A DNA stretch of 64,000 bases from Comamonadaceae bacterium (GTDB taxonomy: Bacteria > Pseudomonadota > Gammaproteobacteria > Burkholderiales > Burkholderiaceae_C). The stretch is taken from NCBI GenBank assembly GCA_947455465.1, contig CANGNS010000001.1, forward strand, positions 62,001 through 126,000, written 5' to 3'. The notes below the pieces were generated by a model. The model searched no databases, was not told the DNA's origin, and was given only the letters and a program-made list of their open reading frames with translations. This document shows positions 1-6,943 of this stretch, one piece after another. How positions within the stretch are numbered: the stretch's first letter is position 1; the number at the start of each line of letters is the position of its first letter. The translations under genes were made by a program, and so were the position numbers.

Positions 1-418
1 TGATGCTGCGCCAGGTGTGGAACTCAGAGATAACAGCGGGCTTAATGCCATCTATGTTGTAGGCGCCATAGAAAGGGATTAGGTATAGGCGTATGGCTGA
101 AACATAGTCCTTGGTGCTGGGACGGGCAGTTCCAGCTTTGATTTCAGCATCCAGTCTGTGCAGCACCATCTCCGCTACTGGCTTGAATTTCTTGCTGATA
201 ACTGGTCGGCCCGCCTCGTGGTCAAAGGTGGCCTTCATCCACATGCGCTCGGCAATAGCAGTAGCAGCTTTCACATCGGCGGTATCGGTACTTTGTCTAA
301 ACCAAGTCTTGATACCGTCTAGCTTGTAGTGGACTTGCCACTTCTTGCTATCAACGCGACGTACAAGCCTGATCAGTTCAGGCTTAACAACAATGGTTTC
401 GCTGCTAGGAGTGCGCAT
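1..418 (-). CDS. Site-specific tyrosine integrase, N-terminal part (runs off the left edge)
   Basis: Reading leftward from the ATG at 418 gives 139 codons with no stop, so the C-terminal catalytic domain lies outside the window. The visible part has a small N-terminal region with basic and aromatic residues, a likely arm-DNA-binding domain. It is followed from about residue 85 by a helical segment ending in RLYLIPFYGAY and ISEFHTWR, typical of the core-binding SAM-like domain of phage-type integrases. It is not similar by eye to the integrase at 701-1729, so it belongs to a different element. Between its start and the tRNA-Asn gene lie an iteron repeat (474-502) and a terminator, the arrangement expected at an element end. 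No good Shine-Dalgarno precedes the ATG, so the start is not certain. The family call rests on the N-terminal pattern only. Confidence 0.7.
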   Translation of the reverse strand, partial: MRTPSSETIVVKPELIRLVRRVDSKKWQVHYKLDGIKTWFRQSTDTADVKAATAIAERMWMKATFDHEAGRPVISKKFKPVAEMVLHRLDAEIKAGTARPSTKDYVSAIRLYLIPFYGAYNIDGIKPAVISEFHTWRSI

Positions 419-473
419 AAGCGCAATGTACTATCGTCTTACTGAAAAATCAACCAGCGGCATACACATAAAA

Positions 474-502
474 CGTGTAATAACCGTGTAATTGATAATT
501 CA
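474..502. repeat. Iteron-like repeat, left copy (probable integrase arm site)
   Basis: This 29-bp sequence recurs at 2053-2081 with one mismatch. Each copy holds CGTGTAAT twice, separated by AAC, an 11-bp spacing of about one helical turn. It lies 109 bp left of the 50-bp tRNA repeat; the other copy lies 108 bp left of its own tRNA repeat. Arm-type binding sites of tyrosine integrases have this kind of spacing. Function is inferred. Confidence 0.65.
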
Positions 503-505
503 AAT

Positions 506-533
506 AAAAACAACGGGCTAAGTCGTTGTTTTT
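506..533 (-). terminator. Intrinsic terminator of tRNA-Asn
   Basis: A perfect 10-bp stem (AAAAACAACG pairing with CGTTGTTTTT) with an 8-nt loop lies 12 bp beyond the tRNA 3' end. On the minus strand the stem is followed by a T-rich run, as in a rho-independent terminator. On the plus strand it is also followed by T residues, so it may act in both directions. Confidence 0.7.
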
Positions 534-544
534 AAAGGGGGTTT

Positions 545-620
545 TGGCTCCTCGACCTGGGCTCGAACCAGGGACCTACGGATTAACAGTCCGGCGCTCT
601 ACCGACTGAGCTATCGAGGA
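545..620 (-). tRNA. tRNA-Asn (anticodon GUU), intact, CCA encoded
   Basis: The minus strand folds as a complete tRNA. The acceptor stem TCCTCGA (620-614) pairs with TCGAGGA (555-549), followed by discriminator G and an encoded CCA at 547-545. The D-loop, the anticodon loop CTGTTAA and the T-loop GGTTCGAGCC are all in place. The anticodon GTT specifies asparagine. The gene is the integration target of the neighbouring element: its 5' half and upstream flank (583-632) are repeated exactly at 2161-2210. The present 5' half and promoter are therefore probably supplied by the element. Confidence 0.95.
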
Positions 621-632
621 ATGTGTTCGGTT
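583..632. repeat. 50-bp direct repeat, left copy (attachment core within tRNA-Asn)
   Basis: Positions 583-632 and 2161-2210 are identical over 50 bp. The repeat runs from the anticodon loop through the 5' half of tRNA-Asn and 12 bp past its 5' end. Identity stops abruptly on both sides: only CGGA and a one-base insertion precede it at the second copy. This is the form expected of attL/attR flanking an element inserted at the anticodon loop. Confidence 0.85.
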
Positions 633-699
633 TTTGAGCAAGAATCGTGCTAGCGGATCTTACCTCTATGAGGTTGATCCCACGCTCTGCTAGTCTCAG

Positions 700-705
700 A
701 TTATA
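700..705 (-). promoter_or_regulatory. -10 box (TATAAT) of the element-supplied tRNA-Asn promoter
   Basis: On the minus strand a perfect TATAAT lies 80 bp upstream of the tRNA 5' end, in the context TTGCTATAAT. It overlaps the stop codon of the integrase gene. The ancestral tRNA promoter, TTGCTATACT, sits in the same relative place right of the remnant (2259-2264). No convincing -35 box is visible. Confidence 0.5.
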
Positions 706-1729
706 GCAAGATTTTGCTGATAATTTGCGCCTTTTGCTCCAAGGTGTAGCCCACGCTACCGTACACGGCGAAATCGCTTACATTGCGCCCATGCCCTGTA
801 ATGCTCTCCGCCAGCGGCAAAGGGATATCGTTACATCCCTTCAGGCGATCGATGAAGGCATGCCTAAAAAGGTGGCTTCTAAAACCGAATGGTTTTAGAT
901 TCTTGTTCGATATTGCCGAACAAGAACACCCCCCAAATTCTTTGGCATAACCAGGCGCCAACCAGTCGGAATGCTGCCTTTTTGCTATCCTGTGAAGTTC
1001 CTTTGCGGCATATAGGGATACACCTAAAAGCGGGATTGAACGTAGACTGGCCTTAGTCTTCCGATCGGTAAGTTCGTTCTTCCTTACCCAAATGTGAGGG
1101 ATCTCATGATCCAAAACTAAGTCGTCAAGACGAGCTAAAGTCGGCTCAGAAATCCTTAATCCGGTATTCAGTTGAATTAGGCCGATTAACTTTGCGGGAG
1201 TAGGGCGCTGCAGCAAGAACTCTTTGATGTCCAGCAGTAACTCTGTTGTGATCAATGGGATCGGGCGTGTATTTTCACCTTCGCCACTGATATGAAGACT
1301 CCTGAAGGGGCTGAGCTTATCAATGTCTAGATGCTTGAATGCCATATTGACCATAGCATTCAGTATGTTGTTGTGCTTTCGCACGCTGTTTGGATGCAGG
1401 CCTCGTGCCAATAAGTGATCGCGGTAATGCGTGATGTGACTGTGGCGCAGCTCATCTAGAAAGAGATCTCCATTCAAGATGGTAAATTCACTAAAATACT
1501 GCAGTGCATTATTGGCAAATTTCCGTCTCTTGGCCGACGGGTTTTCGGCCATATAGATCCGATACGCATCTGAGAACTTTGGCCGGCCCTTGGATTGAAA
1601 GTCTCTAAGGTGCTTTGCTACTAATTCTGATAAAAACGATTCGTCTAATTCAATTCCCGCCACATTGACGCGCTTGATTACCTTGGTGTTTAGAAAAGTG
1701 CCTGGTGCAATTGTCAATTCGTACGTCAT
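701..1729 (-). CDS. Tyrosine recombinase / integrase of the tRNA-Asn element
   Basis: The 342-residue protein has the full catalytic set: Arg192 in NTGLRIS, Lys226 in the beta-hairpin region, His286 and Arg289 in HLFRH, His313 in TGHGR, and the nucleophile Tyr323 in FAVYG. Residues 50-135 form the helical core-binding domain. The ATG at 1729 was chosen because GAGGA stands a few bases upstream. A GTG at 1792 would add 21 residues but lacks such a site. The enzyme should catalyse site-specific recombination between the 50-bp tRNA-Asn cores. It is the only clear gene between the repeats. The stop codon overlaps the -10 box that now drives the tRNA, which ties the element's end tightly to host tRNA expression. 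Confidence 0.9.
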   Translation of the reverse strand: MTYELTIAPGTFLNTKVIKRVNVAGIELDESFLSELVAKHLRDFQSKGRPKFSDAYRIYMAENPSAKRRKFANNALQYFSEFTILNGDLFLDELRHSHITHYRDHLLARGLHPNSVRKHNNILNAMVNMAFKHLDIDKLSPFRSLHISGEGENTRPIPLITTELLLDIKEFLLQRPTPAKLIGLIQLNTGLRISEPTLARLDDLVLDHEIPHIWVRKNELTDRKTKASLRSIPLLGVSLYAAKELHRIAKRQHSDWLAPGYAKEFGGCSCSAISNKNLKPFGFRSHLFRHAFIDRLKGCNDIPLPLAESITGHGRNVSDFAVYGSVGYTLEQKAQIISKILL

Positions 1730-2052
1730 GTGATTCCTCAAAAGTCGCGCAGCCTTAGCAATCGAGAAATTTTGGGTAGCTCCAGGTGGCACGTGGACTT
1801 ATTGCACAAATGTAGTTTCGACCTGTATTGCTGGGCAACCGTTGGGTTTGAGAGTCCCATCAACTTGGACGGACTTTTGCAGTGTTCTATTCGTCGCCAG
1901 ACTTTTTGGGGGAAAGTTGATCCCAACTAAATTCTCAAAGTGAAAAGTTCGACTCCGTTTAGCAGCGTCAGCAGGTGCAAAAGTTTTCACTCGGTTCACT
2001 CAATTTGTTGCATATTGCAACTTTCCACAATATGAGAGACCCACGGTTTATT
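1730..2052. other. AT-rich region upstream of the integrase, with a palindrome
   Basis: No convincing gene is seen; short open frames here lack good start signals. The clearest element is a perfect palindrome GTTGCA-TAT-TGCAAC at 2007-2021, which could be an operator for integrase control. The segment would carry the integrase promoter on the minus strand. Confidence 0.5.
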
Positions 2053-2081
2053 CGTGTAATAACCGTGTAATTGAAAATTCA
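2053..2081. repeat. Iteron-like repeat, right copy (probable integrase arm site)
   Basis: This is the second copy of the 29-bp sequence at 474-502, with CGTGTAAT twice at 11-bp spacing. It lies 108 bp left of the right tRNA-Asn repeat. The same offset at both sites implies that both iterons belong to the same class of element end. Confidence 0.65.
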
Positions 2082-2083
2082 CT

Positions 2084-2117
2084 TAAAAAGCGCCCTGTAA
2101 ATACTTGATTTACAAGG
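2084..2117 (-). terminator. Terminator-like hairpin downstream of the split tRNA half
   Basis: On the minus strand, a 9-bp stem with one bulged base (CCTTGTAAAT pairing with ATTTACAGG) is followed by GCG and a run of five T residues. It would stop transcripts coming from the orphaned tRNA promoter on the right. Confidence 0.5.
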
Positions 2118-2160
2118 TATTTTTAATATTAAAAACGGGTATTTTTGTATTTCTGCGGAC

Positions 2161-2198
2161 TTAACAGTCCGGCGCTCTACCGACTGAGCTATCGAGGA
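2161..2198 (-). pseudogene. Remnant of tRNA-Asn (5' half only)
   Basis: The stretch matches the 5' acceptor strand, D-arm and anticodon 5' strand of the intact tRNA-Asn. The 3' half, with the T-arm and CCA end, is missing and replaced by element sequence. It cannot make a functional tRNA. It is probably the original chromosomal 5' half, displaced by the insertion. Confidence 0.85.
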
Positions 2199-2210
2199 AT
2201 GTGTTCGGTT
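2161..2210. repeat. 50-bp direct repeat, right copy (attachment core)
   Basis: This is identical to 583-632. It marks the right end of the inserted element and the point where GC-rich chromosome resumes. Confidence 0.85.
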
Positions 2211-2264
2211 GATTGGCTAACCGAATGGCACCTTGCGGTGCGATCCGATCAGCGCGCAAGTATA
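2204..2264 (-). promoter_or_regulatory. Orphaned original tRNA-Asn promoter and leader
   Basis: On the minus strand a -10-like TATACT (2264-2259) precedes the tRNA remnant by about 60 bp. Between them are two perfect hairpins: GCACC-TTGC-GGTGC (2228-2241) and a 7-bp TTCGGTT/AACCGAA stem (2204-2225). The layout mirrors the promoter at 700-705. It would now transcribe only the tRNA 5' half and the element end. Confidence 0.45.
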
Positions 2265-2342
2265 GCAAAGTTTCGGATGTACTTTAGCCAGCCCCGGCGC
2301 CCTTGGCCGCAGGCGAGGGCGGCCTCCGTTGGTAGACGTGCT

Positions 2343-2978
2343 CTAGGCCACTTCGTGAATGAAATCAGCCCGTGCGCGACGAACCTTTTTGAGATTGACC
2401 AGCCAGTCGTTGGCCGTGTCGCGGTAGCCCAGGGTCATGATGACGGCGCTGCGCAAGCCTTTGTCCGACAGACCCAAGAGTTTGTCCAGGGCGGCCGAAT
2501 CGAAGCCCTCCATGGGCGTCGAGTCCACTTCTTCGCATGCGGCCGCGATCAAACCGGCTGTCAGGCCGATATAGGCCTGTCGCGCGGCGTGCTGAAAATT
2601 GATTTCTGGGCCGCGTGAGGGGTAGGTGCTGAGCAGCATTTTTCGGTAGTTTTCCCAGCCCTCGCTGGTAAAGCCACGCTCTTGGTTGGTCAAATCAAAC
2701 ATGCGATTGATGCGCTCAGGGGTGTAATCGTCCCAAGCGGCAAATACCAATAAGTGCGAGCACTCGGTAATTTGACCTTGATTAAATGCTATTGGCTGAA
2801 TGCGTGCCAATAATTCGCGGTTACTAACCACCAGCAGCTCATAGGGCTGCAGTCCACTCGATGTTGGGGCTAAACGAATGGCTTCCAAAATACGTTCTAA
2901 TTTTTCCGGGGCAAGGACTTTCGACGGATCCATTTTTTTGGTCGCGTAGCGCCAATGCATTGTGTCTATTAAGTTCAC
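2343..2978 (-). CDS. NAD(P)H-dependent nitroreductase family protein
   Basis: The 211-residue protein is an FMN-binding nitroreductase of the NfsB type, which reduces nitro compounds or quinones with NAD(P)H. The N-terminal HWRYATKKMD and the following segment with LAPTSSGLQPYELLVV are the typical FMN-phosphate and dimer-interface segments. The C-terminal MTLGYRD is also typical. The start is the GTG at 2978, because AAGGA lies 7 nt upstream; a longer open frame to 3101 has no such signal. The gene follows the ferredoxin-NADP reductase gene on the same strand, 163 bp away, so it may be a separate unit. The physiological substrate cannot be told from sequence. Confidence 0.88.
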   Translation of the reverse strand: MNLIDTMHWRYATKKMDPSKVLAPEKLERILEAIRLAPTSSGLQPYELLVVSNRELLARIQPIAFNQGQITECSHLLVFAAWDDYTPERINRMFDLTNQERGFTSEGWENYRKMLLSTYPSRGPEINFQHAARQAYIGLTAGLIAAACEEVDSTPMEGFDSAALDKLLGLSDKGLRSAVIMTLGYRDTANDWLVNLKKVRRARADFIHEVA

Positions 2979-3141
2979 GTGATTTTCCTTATTGATGTTG
3001 TATTGAATGGCACCGCATGGTGGCATATTACAAATTGTAGGCGGCATAGGCGAAACGTTTGGCGCTTTGCCTGCGCCGCTCACCGAATAACTCGATGGCA
3101 AGCGCGTACCGAATATCCCGCGCCATGGCGGCCGGCTAGTA

Positions 3142-4176
3142 TTACTTGGCTACACCGAGCCTGCGATGCAGCTCGGAGCTGGTCGTGGTGTATTGCAGCG
3201 GCAGCGCCTGCCCTGGACGAATAAACTCCATGGCTGCGAAAGCGGCCAGGGTGGCCTCATGAAAGCCGCACACGATCAGCTTTTTCTTGCCCGGATAGTG
3301 GTTAATATCGCCCACCGCGAAAATGCCGGGCACGCTGGTCGAAAAACTGGCCGGGTCTACGCGCAAGTGCTTGCGCTCCATGTCCAAGCCCCAATCGGCC
3401 AGCGGGCCGAGCTTGGGCGAAACGCCCAAAAATACCCAGACCCCGTCGGCTTTGAGGCTGATTTCCTGCTCGTCACTGTCTATCACCCGCAAGCTGTGCA
3501 GCCGAGACTTGCCGCCAAAGCCACAGGCCTGCGCCGCCACAAAGCGCAGCCGGCCGCTGGCCCGCAGCGCGGCAATCTGGGCCAGCGTCTGCGCATCTCC
3601 ATGCAGCGCATCGCGCCGGTGCACCAGGCTTACGTTGGCCGCCGGGCCTTGGCACAAAGCAATGGCCGCCTCCAGGGCCTGCTGCTCTGCGCCTATCACG
3701 ATGGCATTTTTGGTTTGCGCCGCCTGGCCGGGCGTTAGGCGGTAATGCACTTGCTTGCCTTCAAAAACTTCCAGCCCCGGCAAATGCAGGCGCCGCGCCG
3801 CAAACGCACCCACGCCACCTGCAATGAAAACGGTGCGCGCTAGCACGGTGAGACCGGCCGAGCTGGTCGCCAAAAAGCGCCCATCGGCTTGGCGCTCCAG
3901 GGTTTCTAGGGTTTGGTTCAGGTGCATGCCCGGCGTGAAGGGCGCGGTCTGCGACACAAGGTTTTGCACCAATTCCCGCCCGGTACAGACCTTGACCGCA
4001 GGAATATCGTAAATCGGCTTGTCGGCGTAAAGAGCGACGCATTGGCCGCCGACCTCGGGCAAGGCGTCCACCACTTGCGCGTGCACGCCTTGCAGGCCTA
4101 GTTGGAATACCTGAAACAGCCCCACCGGGCCCGCACCGATGACCAGCGCGTCGGTTTGCAGGGTATGGGCTGGCAA
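3142..4176 (-). CDS. Ferredoxin--NADP+ reductase, thioredoxin-reductase-like type
   Basis: The 344-residue flavoprotein moves electrons between NADPH and ferredoxin. The FAD-binding dinucleotide motif GAGPVG lies near residues 14-19. GGQC near 43-46 and the C-terminal GIFAVGDI are typical of TrxR-like reductases. The NADPH-binding segment is around VIGAEQQA. The redox CxxC of true thioredoxin reductase is absent, which separates this YumC/FNR type from TrxB. The gene lies 14 bp downstream of fdxA on the same strand, so reductase and ferredoxin are almost certainly co-transcribed partners. Direction of electron flow is inferred: NADPH to ferredoxin, and then possibly to the CysI sulfite reductase encoded upstream. 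Confidence 0.88.
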   Translation of the reverse strand: MPAHTLQTDALVIGAGPVGLFQVFQLGLQGVHAQVVDALPEVGGQCVALYADKPIYDIPAVKVCTGRELVQNLVSQTAPFTPGMHLNQTLETLERQADGRFLATSSAGLTVLARTVFIAGGVGAFAARRLHLPGLEVFEGKQVHYRLTPGQAAQTKNAIVIGAEQQALEAAIALCQGPAANVSLVHRRDALHGDAQTLAQIAALRASGRLRFVAAQACGFGGKSRLHSLRVIDSDEQEISLKADGVWVFLGVSPKLGPLADWGLDMERKHLRVDPASFSTSVPGIFAVGDINHYPGKKKLIVCGFHEATLAAFAAMEFIRPGQALPLQYTTTSSELHRRLGVAK

Positions 4177-4190
4177 AGACCGACTCCCGG

Positions 4191-4520
4191 TCAGCGAATC
4201 AGCTCAGAGAGCTTGTCGGTTTTGTCTTTCCATTCCTCGGCGTCCGGCAAGGGCGCCTTGCGTTTGGTAATGCTCTTCCAGGTGGGCAGCTTGGCCAGCT
4301 CTGCGTTGAGCGCGGTCATGTGGCGCTGGTCGTGCGGCACATCTTCTTCGGCGTAAATGGCATTGACCGGGCACTCGGGGATGCACACAGCGCAGTCGAT
4401 GCACTCGTCGGGGTCAATCGTGAGGAAATTGGGGCCTTCGCGGAAGCAATCGACGGGGCACACGTCCACGCAATCGGTGTATTTGCACTTGATGCAGGCT
4501 TCGGTAACAGTATGGGTCAT
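4191..4520 (-). CDS. fdxA: 7Fe ferredoxin FdxA
   Basis: The 109-residue protein carries the ligand pattern of 7Fe ferredoxins. Cys9, Cys17 and Cys50 are placed for a [3Fe-4S] cluster, and Cys21, Cys40, Cys43 and Cys46 for a [4Fe-4S] cluster. The spacing matches Azotobacter-type FdI shifted by one residue. The charged C-terminal extension after residue 60 is also typical of FdxA. The ATG at 4520 gives the family N-terminus [10 protein letters not shown]; the frame is open further upstream but that part looks non-coding. It lies between the DUF934 gene and the ferredoxin-NADP reductase gene, which suggests it carries electrons for the sulfite reductase upstream as well as other partners. Confidence 0.93.
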   Translation of the reverse strand: MTHTVTEACIKCKYTDCVDVCPVDCFREGPNFLTIDPDECIDCAVCIPECPVNAIYAEEDVPHDQRHMTALNAELAKLPTWKSITKRKAPLPDAEEWKDKTDKLSELIR

Positions 4521-4609
4521 GAAATTAGCAGTACGGTAAGGGGCAGCCCAAGTTTGCGGCCAAGCCCTGATTTTATTGGCAATCGCCAAGCCCGGCCGGG
4601 GCAGGGCTT

Positions 4610-4993
4610 TCAGGCGGTCTGGGCAAAGCGGGGCGCGCCCTGCACGTCGCCCTGATAAAAGCCTGAAAAATGCCCCCAAAGGCGCGCGCCATGGGCTGCG
4701 TCTTGGTCAGCGCGCAGCACGGCGCTGGAGAAACCACTGCGCTGCATTTGCAGCAATTGGTCGATCAAAACGTCGCCTTGGGCCTGGATATCGCCGGCAA
4801 AACCCGCCCGGCGTAGCGCATGGGCCTGGCTAAAGGCGCGGCCGTCGGTGAATTTGGGGAAGGTGAGCACCACGCGCACAATGCCGCCCAAGTCCAACCC
4901 TTGGACTTCGGCGTCATTGGGCAGCGCCAGCGTGGCCGGCGCGTCGGGGGATGCGCCCTCGTCAGCGCTCAAGATGTTCAAGGTCGTGGCCAT
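4610..4993 (-). CDS. DUF934 family protein linked to sulfite reductase
   Basis: The 127-residue protein matches DUF934 proteins by its central segment with [16 protein letters not shown], followed by LRRAGF, G-D-L-DQL, and MQRSGFSSA. Members of this family almost always sit directly after a CysI-type hemoprotein in proteobacteria, as here, where the gap is 40 bp. Their exact role is not established; a part in sulfite reduction or electron delivery to CysI has been proposed from context. In most relatives cysH, cysD and cysN come next; here fdxA follows instead. No metal-ligand motif or membrane segment is visible. Confidence 0.85.
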   Translation of the reverse strand: MATTLNILSADEGASPDAPATLALPNDAEVQGLDLGGIVRVVLTFPKFTDGRAFSQAHALRRAGFAGDIQAQGDVLIDQLLQMQRSGFSSAVLRADQDAAHGARLWGHFSGFYQGDVQGAPRFAQTA

Positions 4994-5033
4994 GGGCGGA
5001 CTCCGTCAAATACGCGCGGTACAAAGCCGCAAA

Positions 5034-6821
5034 TTAGGCTGCGGCGCGCGCTGTGGCGTAGCGGGCGGCGTTGGCAGCGGTTTTAAAGGGGTCAAAGCCG
5101 ACGCGCTGCAGGGTGTCGATAAAGTTTTCGCCCGCATCACGCTGGTCTTTGTAAACGTCAAGAACGGCCTCGATCACGTCCACCACCTCCGCTGCCGCAA
5201 ACGATGGGCCGACCACTTTGCCGGGGCGCGCTGGGCCACCCAAGTCCGAGCCGTCCGAGCCACCCAATGTGACCTGGTACCACTCTTGGCCGTCCTTATC
5301 AACGCCCAAAATACCAATGTGGCCGCTGTGGTGGTGGCCGCAAGAGTTGATGCAGCCGCTGATGTGCAGATCAATCTCGCCCAGGTCAAAGAGCTCATCC
5401 AGGTCCTGGTAGCGTTCGGTAATGGCCGCCGCGATGGGCAGCGAGCGGGCATTAGCCAACGCGCAATAGTCGCCGCCGGGGCAAGCAATCATGTCGCTGA
5501 GCAGATGGATATTGGCGCGGGCCACACCAGCCTCGGTGGCGGCCTGCCACAGCGATATCAACTGGTCCACACGCACCCAGGGCAGCACCAGGTTTTGGTC
5601 GTGGTTGACGCGCACTTCGCCCGCTGAAAAACGGTCGGCCAGAACAGCGGCCGTTTGCAGTTGGTCGGCTGTCGCATCGCCCGGGGCCTGGCCCAAGCGC
5701 TTGTAGGACAGCGTCACTGCGCGCAGGCCGGGGTTTTTGTGGGCGGCCACGTTTTGGCTCAGCCAGCGGCCAAACGCCGGTTGCGCCTGCACCATGGCGC
5801 TGAGCGCGCGCTCGGCCTGGGCTTGCACCGCTTGCGGCACGGTATCGAGCGCCGGGGCCACAAAACAGGCGCTCACGCGGTCCAATTCGGTCTGCGGAAT
5901 CGTGTGCTGCGCGCCGAAAGCCAGGATGCGCTGGTACTCGGCCTCGACCTCGTCAAAGTAGCGCTGGCCTTCGGCTTTGACCAAAATTTTGATCCGCGCT
6001 TTGTATAGGTTGTCGCGCCGGCCCCAGGCGTTGTACACGCGCACAATGGCTTCGAGGTAATTGATGATCTGGTTCCAGGGCAAAAACGCGCGGATTTCGC
6101 TGGCAATCACCGGGGTGCGCCCCATGCCGCCGCCCACCAGTACCTGAAAGCCAACCGCGCCTGCGGCATTGCGCAGCACGCGTAAGCCAACGTCGTGCCA
6201 GGCGATGGCGGCGCGGTCTTCCACCGAGCCGGTAATCGCAATTTTGAATTTGCGCGGCAGGTAGGCGAATTCAGGGTGCAAGGTGCTCCATTGGCGCAGC
6301 ACTTCGGCGTAGGGGCGCGGATCGACCACCTCGTCCACGGCGATCCCGGCGCGCTCGTCGCTGGTGATATTGCGGATGCAGTTGCCACTGGTCTGGATGC
6401 CGTGCAAGTTCACGCTGGCCAGCAAATCCATCACATCGGCGCTTTTGGCCAAGGGAATCCAGTTGAACTGCACGTTTTGGCGGGTGGTGAAATGGCCGGT
6501 ATTGCTCACCAGCGGGGGCGCGATGCCGTTGCCGATCTGGTCCTGGCTGTGCTGGGCGTGGGCGATGACCTGGGGCTCGGGCGTGTCGTATTGCGCTGCC
6601 ACCTGGGCCAGCACCCGCAACTGGGCGCTGTTGAGCTCGCCATAGGGCACGGCCACGCGCAGCATGGGCGCATAGCGCTGCACATACCAGCCGTTTTGCA
6701 GGCGCAGGGGCCGGAAATCGTCGTCCGCCAGCGTACCGGCCTGGTTGCGGGTCAGTTGGTCGCGGTATTGGGCGGCGCGCGCCTGGACAAATTGGCGGTC
6801 AAACTCGGTGTATTGGTACAT
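5034..6821 (-). CDS. cysI: Sulfite/nitrite reductase hemoprotein subunit (CysI type)
   Basis: The 595-residue protein reduces sulfite to sulfide in assimilatory sulfur metabolism, using siroheme and a [4Fe-4S] cluster. The cluster ligands are visible as Cys447-x5-Cys453 and Cys490-x3-Cys494, the last being also the siroheme ligand. The two-fold sulfite/nitrite reductase repeat is present, with substrate-binding residues around the RNIT segment of the N-terminal half. The ATG at 6821 gives the family N-terminus MYQYTEFDR; an in-frame GTG at 6842 is less likely. It leads a minus-strand group with the DUF934 protein, ferredoxin and ferredoxin-NADP reductase genes. No flavoprotein subunit (cysJ) is nearby, so a ferredoxin electron source is plausible. 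An AT-rich control region lies just upstream, and CysB, encoded at 24-25 kb, is the expected activator. Confidence 0.93.
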   Translation of the reverse strand: MYQYTEFDRQFVQARAAQYRDQLTRNQAGTLADDDFRPLRLQNGWYVQRYAPMLRVAVPYGELNSAQLRVLAQVAAQYDTPEPQVIAHAQHSQDQIGNGIAPPLVSNTGHFTTRQNVQFNWIPLAKSADVMDLLASVNLHGIQTSGNCIRNITSDERAGIAVDEVVDPRPYAEVLRQWSTLHPEFAYLPRKFKIAITGSVEDRAAIAWHDVGLRVLRNAAGAVGFQVLVGGGMGRTPVIASEIRAFLPWNQIINYLEAIVRVYNAWGRRDNLYKARIKILVKAEGQRYFDEVEAEYQRILAFGAQHTIPQTELDRVSACFVAPALDTVPQAVQAQAERALSAMVQAQPAFGRWLSQNVAAHKNPGLRAVTLSYKRLGQAPGDATADQLQTAAVLADRFSAGEVRVNHDQNLVLPWVRVDQLISLWQAATEAGVARANIHLLSDMIACPGGDYCALANARSLPIAAAITERYQDLDELFDLGEIDLHISGCINSCGHHHSGHIGILGVDKDGQEWYQVTLGGSDGSDLGGPARPGKVVGPSFAAAEVVDVIEAVLDVYKDQRDAGENFIDTLQRVGFDPFKTAANAARYATARAAA

Positions 6822-6844
6822 GGTCAGGGCGGCCGCAAGCACCC

Positions 6845-6943
6845 CAGGGGCAGGCCGCGCAAAGCTAAAGGTTGCGCGACTCTAGGCGAAAACCCTTATT
6901 TCGAAAACTAAATATTCGCTATTTATATATACGAAAAATCGTA
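6845..6943 (-). promoter_or_regulatory. AT-rich control region of the cysI operon
   Basis: This short interval is strikingly AT-rich within GC-rich surroundings. It holds a perfect inverted repeat ATACGA-N4-TCGTAT (6929-6944), the palindrome TTTCGAAA (6899-6906) and TATAAAT on the minus strand. CysB sites are AT-rich and degenerate, so a CysB-controlled promoter is a reasonable reading but unproven. Confidence 0.45.

Larger units (their letters stand above)
583..2160. mobile_element. 1.58-kb integrase-only element inserted in tRNA-Asn
   Basis: The unit is bounded by the exact 50-bp repeats. It contains one clear gene, the tyrosine recombinase at 701-1729, plus a roughly 430-bp AT-rich region with a palindrome, iterons and a terminator. 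Its codon use and AT content differ from the GC-rich chromosome to the right. It could be a minimal element, a satellite that moves in concert with the neighbour at the left edge, or a deletion remnant. The second integrase and the matching iteron-to-core spacing at 474-583 favour a tandem array. Confidence 0.7.

Noticed and set aside
1799-1999. 66-codon open frame on the minus strand upstream of the integrase
   Set aside because: GTG start without a Shine-Dalgarno and no recognisable sequence; a small excisionase was considered but the sequence gives no support.
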